Shown here piece by piece: positions 9,386 to 19,809 of a DNA stretch of 22,120 bases; the first letter of the stretch is position 1; each line of letters begins with the position of its first letter. The DNA comes from Zygnema circumcarinatum. Its lineage: Eukaryota; Streptophyta; Zygnematophyceae; Zygnematales; Zygnemataceae. The position numbers and the translations under genes were made by a program. Where the stretch lies: positions 707,962-730,081 of the forward strand of contig CM074815.1 in assembly GCA_037447605.1 (NCBI GenBank), in the 5' to 3' direction. The notes beneath the pieces are model-generated. The model saw only the letters and a program-made list of their open reading frames with translations. It searched no databases and was not told where the DNA came from.

Positions 9386-9626
9386 GTGGATTGGCAACCA
9401 TTGGACAACCATTGGATGGCAATGGTTGGACGTCTACTGGTTGGCAACCAGTCGACTGGTTGCCAACCAGTGGCATCTACTGGTTGGCAACCAGTCGAAT
9501 GGTTGTTTCGGTCCGCAACCATTGGTTGGCAACCAGTCGACTGGTTTGGAACCAGTGGATGCCACTGGTTGGCAACCAGTCGAATGGTTATATCCATTAA
9601 ATCAAATGGTTGGCAACCATTAAATC
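9386..9626. repeat. 42-43 bp CCAGT/TGGTT tandem repeat, block 1
   Basis: The central CGA of CAACCAGTCGA(A/C)TGGTTG occurs at 9453, 9496, 9538 and 9581 (spacings 43, 42, 43). The first 50 bases (9390-9430) use CAACCATTGG and CAATGGTTGG words like the 95-bp satellite, so this edge is intermediate between the two families. Confidence 0.9.
9436..9471. repeat. Perfect 36-bp palindrome centred on GTCGAC
   Basis: Starting ACTGGTTGGCAACCA and centred on GTCGAC (9451-9456), the 36 bases are exactly self-complementary with no spacer. The next base on either side breaks the symmetry. It could extrude as a cruciform. Confidence 0.97.
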
Positions 9627-9790
9627 ACTAGTTGTAGCGAACTGAACGCTACAGCTACCAAAATGCCGTCGGCGTTTCGGAGAAAACTATTACGGTTCGG
9701 CTGTACAGAATCTCCGTACAATCGTATGACTCGGCTGTACGAATTCGTACGGATTCGTACGCATCTGTACGCATCAGGCTTGTTACACTA
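9627..9790. other. GTAC-rich spacer with a short hairpin
   Basis: TGTAGCG, a seven-base loop and CGCTACA form a perfect 7-bp stem at 9633-9653. The following 100 bases are dense in CTGTAC, CCGTAC and TCGTACG words. No coding frame or known RNA is recognised. ACTAGTTG lies near both edges (about 9627 and 9787), suggesting an insertion between the two 42-bp blocks. Confidence 0.5.
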
Positions 9791-9867
9791 GTTGTCAACG
9801 GTTGGCAACCCACCAAAAAACACATACGACCCATTTTTGCAAAAAGGCATAATTTCAGAAATTCAAT

Positions 9868-10125
9868 GGTTGCCAACCATTGGATCACTGGTTCCGAACC
9901 AGTCGAATGGTTGTTTCAGTCCTGCGCCACTGGTTCGCAACCAGTCGAATGGTTGTTTCGATCCGGCGGCACTGGTTGGCAACCAGTCGAATGGTTGCCA
10001 ACCAGTGGCATCCACTGGTTCCAAACCAATCGAATGGTTGTTTCGGTCCTGAGCCACTGGTTGGCAACCAGTAGAATGGTTGTTTCGGTCCGCAACCACT
10101 AGTTTCCAACCAGTCGACTGGTTTG
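9868..10125. repeat. 42-bp CCAGT/TGGTT tandem repeat, block 2
   Basis: The CGA or AGA centre recurs at 9904, 9946, 9988, 10031, 10073 and 10114 (about 42 bases apart). Units alternate CAACCAGTCGAATGGTTG with TTTCGGTCC-type linkers. The block ends about 60 bases before the likely start codon of gene 1. Confidence 0.9.
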
Positions 10126-10186
10126 TCTAATGGTCCGATCTGTGCAATATTTTGCAGCGCAGGGACGGGTGGGGCAAGGGCACGGG

Positions 10187-12045
10187 ATGAAATCCATGGC
10201 GCTCCCGCGCGTGCCACGCGTCCTCCTGCCGCTGAATCCCATTGATTCGGCAGCGAAGGGCGGACTGGCAGTCCGCCCTGAACCCTGGCGGAGGAGGGGT
10301 CAGCGAGGGGTCAGGGTTCAGGGCGCGAGGGTGGAGGACGACAACGTGGAGGGGGAATGGCGTAGGGGAGCCCGGCTGGGGGGAGGGCGGGAAGGGGCGG
10401 AGGGGAGGGGGGGAGGGTTCAGGGCGAGGGTTCTGGAGGAGACGAGTGAGGTGGGGTTCAGGGGCGGTGGGAGGGACTCGTGGCAGCAGGAGGGGAGGCC
10501 GGGGAATGGGAGGAGGGAGTGGGATTATTCGGAGGAGAGGGAGAGGGAGAGGGGGAGGGGAAGGGGGAGGGAGACGGGGAGGGGGAGGGTGGGGATGGAG
10601 GAGGAGGACAGTGATGCATACTATGATGATGTTGGGAGTGACGGTGATGACGTTGGGGATGGCTCGCCAATTTTAGGGTTGCGGAGGTTTTTCAGTCAGG
10701 TGGGTTATCGTTTTTTTTTTGTGGGGAATGTACATGGGTCTCTGTCTTTTTATTTTTATTTTTTGTTCGGAATTTAAAACATCTCTACAATTCAATGTCC
10801 ACCTTCAAATAACGTCTTAATAGTCGAGACTATGTGTTCTTGGATTAGCTCGAAATCCAAACCCTAAACCTTCAGGTCGATTGAATGTAGATTAGAAGAT
10901 TAGTAGATTGAACGTTTCTAAAAATAATGAGCAAATTCATAGACACGCCAAAAACTTCTCGACGGATGTTTTTTTGAACTTTGAATCCTACGGTTTTCTT
11001 TCACGTGTATATTAAAAGCCCAGTTTTCAACTCCAATTTTTTAACTTGTGATTCTTTTTTTTTCTTGCAGCCATGGAGGTGGGCCCTCCCTCTCGCTCTC
11101 TTTCTCATCCCTATGGCTGGAAACCAATCCATGTTGATCATGCTCGTCTCAGGGGGAGCCACTCTTCTGCTGCCACCTGTCAGAAGGGCATTGGGTCCTC
11201 CGCTTTCTCAGCTGTGGTCCTATTTTCTTTATTTCACGGATCAACCAGTAACGGAACGGAATCGATATTCAACACGGAAACGCCCGAGTTCAGTTGAGGG
11301 TGTGGGAGAGGCGTGGACAGAGAGGAGAGCGAAGAGAAGGGCAGGGGAGAGGTCACAGATGAGGAATGAGCCCTACCCTAGCAGGGTGAGGGAGAGGGAG
11401 AGGGAGAGGGAGAGGGAGAGGGAGGAGCGAGAGAGAGAGGGGAGGTACGGCTTTGGGAGAGTGCAGGAGGGGAAACGGGAAGTAGAGGTGGGAGATAGTT
11501 ATAAGGGATGGGGATATGAAGGGAGCTCATCTTTCTGGGATCAAGAAAAAGGCTACAGTGAAACTTTCACAGAAACTCCTATAGTCAAGTCGAGTTTTCT
11601 GAATGTTGAAAATGTGCAAAGCGAGAGGTTAACCGAAGTAAAGATGCTTCCTCCTCCCGGAGACTCCGTGGGGAGAGAGGGAGGGGACGAAGGGGGACCT
11701 CTCAGAGGGAGGTATTATAGTCGAGTTTCTATCCTCGTGCCAAGAAAAAGTCGTCGCAGGGAGGTTGGGAGAGAAGAGGGAGGGAGAGAAGCGGGAGGGA
11801 GAGAAGAGGTTGGGAGAGAAGAGGTTGGGAGAGAACAGAGAAGGAGAGAGGAGGGGGAGGGGAGGAGAGAGAGATGGCAAGCGGAGGATGGTGAGCGAGA
11901 GGATTGGAGATCGCCGGAAAGAGGAAGTCCTGGAGGCTCTATGTGGCCAGTTAGCAGTCGGAGGCAACGGAACGGAGAACCCCTTTGGTTACGCATGCTG
12001 TTCGGCGTTTTCCCGTTCTTGAAGAGTTGGGGCGGCTTCCTTTAG
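10187..12045 (+). CDS. Unidentified membrane protein with Arg/Glu-rich linkers (two exons)
   Basis: I do not recognise this protein. Proposed exons are 10187-10699 and 11071-12045. The intron (371 nt) has donor CAG|GTGGGT and a T-rich acceptor TTCTTGCAG; it is phase 0 and the joined frame gives about 495 residues. The N-terminus (MKSMALPRVPRVLLPLNPID) is basic and hydroxyl- or Pro-containing with few acids, which could be an organelle transit peptide. A Gly/Arg-rich segment and an acidic patch (EEEDSDAYYDD) follow. Exon 2 opens with two hydrophobic stretches (WALPLALFLIPMAG and MLIMLVSGGATLLLPP), then long Arg/Glu/Gly linkers containing a (GGGAGA)n-encoded RE run, and ends in a hydrophobic LFGVFPFLKSWGGFL. 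An upstream in-frame ATG at 10130 or the one at 10196 could also be the start. The splice model is inferred; low complexity makes homology hard to judge. Confidence 0.6.
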
Positions 12046-12681
12046 CTTTTAGGGTTTGTAGGCTTTTAGGGCTACAGGGTTCAGGGCTTTTGGGCCAGGG
12101 ATGGAGGTTTTTAGGGTTTGATATGTTTCATATGATGTAACATATTTCTGGAGAAAGATAGTTATGGTTCAAGGTTTAGGGTTTGAGGAAGATGGTTATG
12201 TAGCCTGTTTATTGAGCTTAGGGTTTTCCAGTTGTGTAGATAAAGGTGGCGGTATAGCATTGTTGTGTTTTGTTTGATATAAGGCGTTTTTTGAGATCGG
12301 GATTGGATCAAGATTGAGGTCAAGAATGTTCTGGAGGGCAGGATCAAGATCAAGATCAACATTGGCATTGAGGAATTTCAAGTTGAATCCCTGCTTCACC
12401 AATTGTTCACATTCTCAATTCTAGATCCTAACATTTAAAGTTGTCCTCTCACACCTCTTCCCTTGCACTACCATCGTCAACAAAACCTAGCCGCTAGAAC
12501 ATTGCGCTAGAGCGCCATTTGTGGACCTCAAGCGAAACATGGGCGGAGTGTTGTTCCAAACCCTGGAACAATCCCAATGTTGGGGCGAACGACCTTCAGC
12601 AATTTTCATTTTGTCCTTCGTTCAGGTACAATTCGGGTAAAACACGCAACGTTCTCGGCCGTACAGGGCGGCTCTGCCCAC
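12046..12681. other. Gene 1 3' flank and intergenic DNA
   Basis: The first 140 bases repeat TTTAGGGTTT and TAGGG(C/T) words (12048-12120), probably 3' UTR. GATCAAGATCAAGATCAA is a short direct repeat near 12340-12360. I see no further gene, RNA or terminator signal. Confidence 0.5.
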
Positions 12682-13180
12682 TACAGTACAGTCTAATCAT
12701 GTTATAGTGACACTGTTTATAAGAACAGCGTGGATATACTGACTTTTTTTCCGGGAACGGAATTGCACCACTGCAGATCCTGCGCCAGTAGTGACGCCAT
12801 TACGGATATAATGACGTTGAAAAACCCTGATTGTTACTATATATTCAAAATGTCGATATTATCCACCCACGTATTGGAATATGCGTTACAAATATATTTA
12901 CGACCGTACACATTATCGACTAATATCGTCAGATATTGACTTGACCGTACATATCAAGTTGTCCGTACACATGCTCACTAGGGTTCGTACACACCTACCC
13001 ACGTGACGACTGCCCAAAAAGTACAATGTACGGTATCAAAGTCGTACGGATATACCGCAAAAACATATGTAATAACATTGTTACTATAAATGTGACATGA
13101 CAAACGGGTCATTACCGATATAGTGACACAAATGTGTGGGGACCGACATGGACACTATAACGTGATTAGACTGTACAGTA
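12682..13180. mobile_element. Candidate MITE, pogo/Tc1-mariner-like ends
   Basis: The left end TA-CAGTACAGTCTAATCATG and the right end (reverse complement) TA-CTGTACAGTCTAATCACG are inverted over 26 bases plus TA, with two mismatches. TA dinucleotides at 12682-12683 and 13179-13180 would be the target duplication. Inside each end are further TATA(G/A)TGAC words (GTTATAGTGACAC, GGATATAATGACG, GATATAGTGACAC), resembling the sub-terminal repeats of pogo/Tigger-type elements. There is no transposase frame, so it would be non-autonomous. Confidence 0.6.
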
Positions 13181-13650
13181 CGTACTGTACTGTACTGTAT
13201 AGTACTGTAATTTGTCCGGTAGCTTACCGTACGATGGTGTACGGCATTGACATCCATATGACCATATCATATGGCGTCATTTCCAGCACTTGCATCATAT
13301 TTTCCCCGTAAAACAGGGACTGATCCCAACATAGAAATCAATCATAGATCAGCAATCGGACACAAATTTCACGCAGCGCCATGCGATAAATCTGAAAAGT
13401 TCATACCAAGCTGAACAAACGGAACTGAATTACATAAAGCGTTGAACGATCTGTACGGACAGAGGTGGTCAGCAAGCCGTTGGCGAGACCTCTCCAAACT
13501 TCAAAAAAAATTGGAAGGCGGAGCTTCCAAGGAGCGCCATGGCCACGGCTGCCTCTTGAAGGCGCTCGCACGTGCAGGGGCGTTACGCCATTGGACTATT
13601 CCTCTTGCAGCAGGTGGCTAGTGGAGGGCCCGTCCTGCTGCACGGGAGAA
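13181..13650. other. Intergenic DNA upstream of gene 2
   Basis: It starts with a GTAC/CTGTA run (13181-13210), GTAC-rich for another 50 bases, then mixed composition. AGAGGT at 13462 and ACCTCT at 13489 could pair. I see no gene or RNA gene here. Confidence 0.45.
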
Positions 13651-13651
13651 A

Positions 13652-13660
13652 TTAGGGTTT
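13652..13660 (+). promoter_or_regulatory. Telo-box-like motif TTAGGGTTT before candidate 5' exon of gene 2
   Basis: TTAGGGTTT lies 37 bases before an ATG at 13697. The same word lies 28 bases before the ATG of gene 3. In plants, telo-boxes (AAACCCTA) near transcription starts are known regulatory sites; here the role is inferred from position only. Confidence 0.35.
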
Positions 13661-13696
13661 GCGAGGTCGGCTTAAGGAAGGGAGGCGTTTGCGGGT

Positions 13697-13714
13697 ATGG
13701 CGGCTGACTTGAAG
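13697..13714 (+). other. Candidate additional first coding exon of gene 2 (MAADLK)
   Basis: ATGGCGGCTGACTTGAAG is followed by GTTTCT. Joined to 14216 (GAAAAC-ATG, after a long CT tract and CTCAG) it stays in phase 0 with the main gene, adding eight residues. All other introns of the gene are also phase 0. The donor is weak and the model is unproven; this could instead be 5' UTR. Confidence 0.35.
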
Positions 13715-14146
13715 GTTTCTTGGAATAGACATTCGGATTTGAAATGTGTTTTAGTAGTTTTCCGCTTCTTTATTTTGTTTATTTTGTTTTGAGTGGGGTT
13801 CTTGCTGCAAAATGGACGTCAGTTTGCTGTTTTTAGAGCGGGATGTTCATCATGTTTGATTCTGTTGCAGGAATTTGTCAGACCCTGAGTATTCTTGCAG
13901 GAGAGTTTGAAGACATTTGGTTCTAGTTATGCATCAGATTCCTAGTAAAAATCTGTACAGTTGTTACTTATTTGATTTTTGATCTCTTCAGTACGGATTG
14001 CGGGAGAGCATTTGTGGGAGAGGAAAGGTAGAGCGAGAGAGGGGGTAGTGGAAGAGGAACAGAGAGAGGGAGGGCTGAGGATTTGGGGGGCTGGGGAAAG
14101 GGAGAGCGAGAGGTAGGTCATGTCATTGCTGGAGTGGTCATTCATC

Positions 14147-14215
14147 TCCCTTCTCTCTCTCTCTCTCTCTCTCTCTCGCTCTCTCTCTCTTTCTCTCTCT
14201 TTCTCTTTTTCTCAG
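14147..14215 (+). repeat. (CT)n polypyrimidine tract ending in a 3' splice site
   Basis: About 65 bases of CT/TC ending TTTTTCTCAG, six bases before the ATG of gene 2. This is an unusually long polypyrimidine tract and strongly suggests an upstream exon and intron. A purine-rich stretch at 14020-14115 could pair with it. Confidence 0.7.
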
Positions 14216-14221
14216 GAAAAC

Positions 14222-17200
14222 ATGGTATTGGACCAGCAGAGGGAGAATGGCAAGGATTCTTCCATGGACTCAGCGGAGCTTCACTTCCCTGTGAGTGTAG
14301 CAACGTTGAAATGGAAAATTTCCAAATATGTTTTTCGAAATGCGCAACCGGCCAATATTTTCTCTGAATACTCTTGATTGTTGTCAAGCATATCATATCC
14401 ATACTTTTCATAGATAGAAAGGCAAAAAAGACAATGAAAAAGTTATTCCACAGCTATGCGTCTATTGCCTTTGTGTATTCAGTCTATAACGCTTCAGCCA
14501 GGAGCTGCACAGACATGTACGAAAAAATGCGCTCAATCGCCTCAGCCGGTTTGTCTATTAATGCAGGAACAAACTTCTTCCCCATCTATACATAGACTCT
14601 CGTCATCTCCCAACAATAAAACGAATGCAGCTCCATCTCCTATACGGGATCAGATGAAGATTGTAGGAGACAGCTTTCTTGAGAGAGGGGTTTCCAAGGA
14701 GAACGAATGTTCTCCCATGGAAAGGGAGGGGACGCCTGACCTCCTTCGGAAAGAGAATGGAAGTTTGAAAGATACGTTCATGTTTCGAGCTTCGCATTCC
14801 GGTCTGTTCACAGCAGGCTTGGGAGGTTCTCCAGATGAGGGTGGAGAGGGAGGAGTGAAGAAGCCGAGTAACATATTAATGCAGAGCACTGGAGGCCTCA
14901 TTAGGCGACAGCTGGACGGAGTAGGGCGAGTATCGCTCGCTCAGCACAGACGTGATATTTTCCGGCTGAAGGAGGAGAAGGAGATCGTCCAAGCAGAATA
15001 TGAGTCTCTCAAGGACGAGTATCAGGACCTGAAGGTGAGTGGGCTTGGCCCACTTTTTGGAGCTTGTTAGAGAGATGAATTGAAACTTATGATGTCAAGC
15101 TGATGGTTTGCTGTTGGGATGACACTTGTAACTCAGATGGAGCACGAGAAGCTGCTTGCAAAAGTACAGATGGGTGGAATGAATAAGGCTCAAAAACAAA
15201 AGTGCTCTTCTCCGGCTGAAGTTTTGGAAATAGCTGAGCTCGAGGTATGTGCCCTTTGTTCAGTGTGAGTAGTCAAACTCTCAATATAGCATACTTAAAT
15301 GCATGGGTCCTTAAGTCTCTCCGGACGCGAGTCGAAAGCAATTTCAACAGTTAGGGGTACATGCATTTGTGTGTGTAGGTACAATGCATAAAGGCATATA
15401 TAAAGGTTGGACATAGTGGAATTTTGAAGGGCTAGACTTTACGTAATGATCAATCTAGAAGCCTTTATTTTTCCGTCAATTCTTGCAGCATTTCTTACTT
15501 AGCACTTAAGAAACTCATCTCTCTTAATGATTTGGAGACGATTCCGAGCCATGGCTTTCAAAGTAGCGAACGAACGCTCATGTCTTAACCACCCTAAAAA
15601 GCCTAAAAGTAGCTCTTATCCCTGCATTCTCCAATGCCTTTATGCCAATGTCAAAACCCAATGCATACAGCTGCCTACTACATACCATATGCCTAATTTA
15701 CGTACATCCTACGATAAGCATTGTCCAAGCGTGGCTTAAGTGTTTTATTGGCCATATTCTTCAGGCACATCTTGAAGCCAAGGAGAGTTTGGTAGCCAGC
15801 CTCCAGCAGCAGCTGCAGGCGATCCCTAGGTTGCAGAGGCAGGTGGAGGCGTTGACCAGTCAACTGGAGGAGGAGCGTTCCATGGCGACGGAGACCGTAG
15901 CTGAGAGCCAGCAGGTAGAAGTCAATTCACAAGAACTCGACGAGGTGAGAGAAAGGAGTGAAAATGGGGGAAGGGGGGGAAGGAAAATTTCCATTTGATT
16001 TTCTTAATGTTCATGAGGCCTTCCAAGTGTGGCTTTGGACAAAAAAAAAAGGGCGAACATGCCTAAATATGACGAGATTGAATGTAGTAAAGTCCAAACG
16101 TAACATCCCACCTCCTTCTCTGCCAATTTTGCTTACTTTTTAATAAAGATAACACAAATACAGATCTATTCACACAATTCATGCGGGCTGCCAGTTGGAG
16201 GTCTGCAAAGTGATGAAGGAGCTCGAGAAGCAGGGGGAACTCCACCTCCAGCAAATGCACCTTATGAGAGAGCAAATCTCGAAAATGAGCTCACTTGAGA
16301 AGCAGCTGCAGGTTTAGGCTGTACCTTTGACTTTGTGGTTTCATGGTTTTGATTTTTCAGACAAACAAATTTCCAATCAATGTTGAAAATCTTTTGTTTG
16401 GTCATTCATTTTGTCTTGCTTAGCGCGTTTGTAAAGCGGGTGAGTTTGCCTCCTGAAAGTACTGAAACCTTTGGTCTTCCAAAAGTCTCGTCTCATTGCT
16501 GGAGGCCCTTCCCCTTCTTCCCCTCTCTTCATCTCCTATGCACTTTGTGCTCCCGCTTCTTTCCCTTCTCCTTATCGTTCCGTTGTCAATCTGAAATGTC
16601 ATGGCAAATGCCACACTCGCATTAGTCAGATCTTCACATCGTAACTCGCATCAGTATCTGAGTGAACGTATTGTGCGCAGATCTCTAACGATGAGCGGAC
16701 CCGCTTAGAATTGCAGCTCACCTCTCATAGTGAGGAGGCTGCAAGATGCCGAGAAGCTGCCAGAAGATCCTCTGTGGAATCCGCCATATTGAGAGAGGAG
16801 ATGGAGGTCCTAAAAAGGCAGCTGTCAGAGTCCATTCATAAGGTTCGTTTTTTGACGCATTCTTTTGTTGGGTCTCATTGTAACAACTCGAAGAAGAACT
16901 ACTTTCCAACATGTTCATCGACTTCCATTGAGACCTGGCAATTATTGAGTTGTTTTATTTGTATTTTTCTCGTTGTGTTGTTGATATGTGGAGTGCAGGC
17001 TACTCCATTAGCCACTCCTCAGCACTACAATGGTACATTCTGTAAAGTTAACGGCACAGTTGAGGATGCAGAGGAAGCAGTCTGCCTGAATGAAATCAAT
17101 CCTCTAACTGTAGGATCAGCCAAGTTGTACTTTATGAAGAGCAAGGGACGAGTGGAGGAATGGCTCAACAATATTGAGCAGGAGGAGGAGAAGGAGGACG

Positions 17201-18718
17201 TAGGAGAGGTGGGAGAGGTCGGAGAGAGTGTGAAAAGGAAGGGTTTAAATGAAGGAAGTGCAAATGCAAAGGGTTCTACGCACGAGGGAAATAGAAAAAT
17301 TAGCCTAGAATGTTCAGAAGCTGAGAGCAACTTCCTGGCTCTAATTGACTATCAATCGGAGGAGGGAGAGGGAGAGGGAGTGGGAGATGTAGTGGAGGAA
17401 GAGAAGGTGGGTTCATTGAACAGTGTGAGGGTGGGGAAGGTGAATTTGAAGGATGTTGTGGACTTTTTTGAGAGTAGGAACGGAGAAGGAGAGATGGAGG
17501 GTAGTGGGCTTGATAGGAATAAGTGGAGCAAAGAATACTTGTCGAGAATGGTGATCACAGTTATGAACGAACTGATTGGGGCGGCGGAGAAATTGGAAGA
17601 AGCGGAGCTTCACAAGAGGCTCTGCCATAGTATGAGGGAGGAGATAGACCAGGGGAGGGAGAGGGAACTCACACTAGCTTGTAAATTGACCGAAATCTGC
17701 AAGAAATTGGAGGTGGAAGTAGTGCAGCGAGAGAGATACTTGGAGGTGGCAGCGGAAGAGAGGAGAGAGGAAGAGAAGAGGCTGGAAGAGTGGAAAGGCA
17801 GAGCGGAAGTAGGAGAGGCTGGGATAGCAAATGCTGTCAAGAAATGCCTGGAAGCAGAGATGGAATTAGAGGCATCTCGGATGGAAGTAAAGGAACTTCT
17901 CGAGAGAATTCGAGTGCTTGAGAGGGAGAGGCCGAGGGTAATGGAGGAACTGAAAGCGGAGGCAGAGAGGGAGAAGGGGGACTTGCAGGGTTTGCACGAT
18001 AGGGAGAGGGAGAAGTTGGTGCTCCTTGAACAGACCCTCGAGCAGGCTATCAACGAGAGGGAGAAGATCGAGATGAAGTTGGAGGAGGAAGAAATGAAGG
18101 CGAAGATGATGGAAGGAGGATGGCTGGCCCTGCAGGAAAGGGTGGAAGTGTTGCAGACAGAGGTGGTAGTAGAGAGGAAGAGAGGCCTTCAAATTGAGGA
18201 GGCTCTGCGGCAGGAAGAGCTGAATTTGAAGCAAGCTTTAGCAGATAAAGAAGCTTTGGCTGTAGTGGAGGAGGAGAAGAAAGCTTTAGAAGTTAAGTGT
18301 GCAGATTTGGCTGCAAGACTGAAGAAAAGCTTGAATCAGATTGAGCATGCCATACCGGCTGAGAGAGCGATAGCGGTAGTGAGAGAGGTGGAATCGAAGG
18401 TGAGAAAGGGAATGGAGATGGAAATCAATGGGTTGAAGCAAACGAGGAGCCGAGAGAGTGCAGCTCTTAAGGATGAGGTACTGCTTTTCCTCTCTCTTCT
18501 CCCTCTTTTCCTCTAAATCGCTCTCCCCATTTCCTTAAGAGATGATGTTCTAGGGTTGTCGAGATTCCGTGTTGTCTCCCCTCTCTGTTAAAAAACCGTT
18601 CTTATTTTGGGCCTTTGTCTTTTCACAGATGCAATGGCTGAAGAAGCGGCTGGCTGTAACAGAGGAGGCTCTGCTTGAGAAGCAAACGAGAAAGGGCTTG
18701 TTTTGCCAAGGAGGGTGA
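14222..18718 (+). CDS. Coiled-coil protein, about 913 residues, eight exons
   Basis: I recognise no named family. Exons are 14222-14290, 14498-15034, 15137-15244, 15765-15944, 16195-16311, 16681-16842, 16999-18477 and 18629-18718; all have GT-AG borders, all introns are phase 0 and every exon length is a multiple of three. The N-terminal 200 residues are Ser/Pro/Gly-rich and low in structure. Coiled coil begins near HRRDIFRLKEEKEIVQAEYE and continues, with Glu/Lys/Leu heptads, through exons 3-6 and most of exon 7. Exon 7 has an acidic, less regular start (EQEEEKEDVGEVGE), then about 300 residues of coiled coil to MQWLKKRLAVTEEALLEKQT in exon 8 and the stop at 18716. No membrane segment or catalytic motif is seen in the spliced product. 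A structural or scaffolding role is a guess from the coiled coil. The 5' end may include an additional exon, and exon 2 has alternative acceptors at 14512 or after TTAATGCAG (about 14567), all phase 0. Confidence 0.75.
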
Positions 18719-19773
18719 TTTTCTGTTTCTTCAAACTGCAGACTGCAGCAGCATTAACCCTAGGCCCTCTAAACCTTGGGTCCTACCTCCATGTTTCCTC
18801 AAACTCGTAGTTCCCTACGCTCAGTAGTACTGAACACGAAGGTGCACATTGCATGGGCAGCTGCAGGACCTTTGTGTGCCAAATTTGTCCATATTGTATG
18901 TGAGTTGAGCATGCGGAGAACGGGCTTCGCACACCATGAGATCACTTTTGGTCTCTTACTTTTTGGCAATTGGAGAAAGGTTGCAAAGAAGACGTCTGGT
19001 TTTGAGATGGTAGAGTGTGTGCGGCTCCATGTTGGGGTTGGAAATGGTACAAAGGACGTGTTGGTCGTGCACAACTATAAGCTGGCAAAGTCAATGGCAT
19101 GAATGACGCATGGCACGGTATTGATGCTTGCATGCAATTAGGAGCATTTGAAGTTATGATTTTCTTAAGGCAGCAGAGTTCTTGACCCAGCCGTGGTCCA
19201 AGTTGCAAGCAAAAACAAAAGAGAGGCCCTCGCACACAAAGGGGAAGTGAATTGGCATTGATCTCACGATGGCGATGCCATCACATGTACATGGCCAACA
19301 ACAACAACAACAACAACATTGGGAACCACGAGGAACCAACTGCTCACTAAGGACCTAAGGAGAGAAAGAGAGGACATGACCCAAACTCTGCCACAACTCT
19401 AAAGGCCTAAAAGCACGGCCCAGTGGTACAGGGACTATAGGTTCAGGTTTTCAGCTCAAGCATCTTCCAATGAAAGTTTGCCACTTGAGCAAAACTTCAA
19501 ATTTGGTCAGTTCCCATTGGAATATGCCTCGACATTTGGCACACCCCAATTTGACACGCATGTGGGGTCATCTCCTCCCTCCCACACTCCCTCCGCCATG
19601 GATCTGAGATCGAATTTGACCTAGTGCATGGGATTCTCCCAACGTCTTCGGCTTCTATGCTCTCCGCACTTCAGCCTCTACTAAGCAGCACAGTACTTGC
19701 ATCTTTTTTTGCGCTTTCGGGCTTCAGAATAAGTTAATGTTAATGAAATGTCTCGCGCATCTTTGAAGAGGAA
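18719..19773. other. Intergenic region between genes 2 and 3
   Basis: This holds the gene 2 3' flank and unique DNA. A (CAA)7 microsatellite lies at about 19295-19318. An open frame at 18776-19102 has no ATG at its start and no coding-like splice context. I find no RNA gene or mobile element that I can support. Confidence 0.5.
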
Positions 19774-19782
19774 TTAGGGTTT
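19774..19782 (+). promoter_or_regulatory. Telo-box-like motif before gene 3
   Basis: TTAGGGTTT followed by TTTCATCC lies 28 bases upstream of the gene 3 ATG, most likely in the 5' leader or at the transcription start. The function is inferred from position and from known plant telo-boxes. Confidence 0.4.
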
Positions 19783-19809
19783 TTCATCCTTCCGCTATGT
19801 GCGTTGGCT

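Noticed and set aside
12300-12400. GATCAA repeat and flanking open frames as a gene
   Set aside because: Short direct repeat only; no coding bias or recognisable motif.
13868-13896. Possible mini-exon between GTTGCAG and TTGCAG in the gene 2 leader
   Set aside because: In phase 0 it has an in-frame TGA, and no good donor follows; it could only be untranslated.
18776-19102. 108-codon open frame after gene 2
   Set aside because: It starts without ATG, the opposite strand has an equally long frame, and no splice or domain support is visible.
19405-19460. tRNA/SINE-like GGCCCAGTGGTAC and GGTTCAGG words
   Set aside because: The spacing between the presumed A and B boxes is too short, and no cloverleaf can be drawn.
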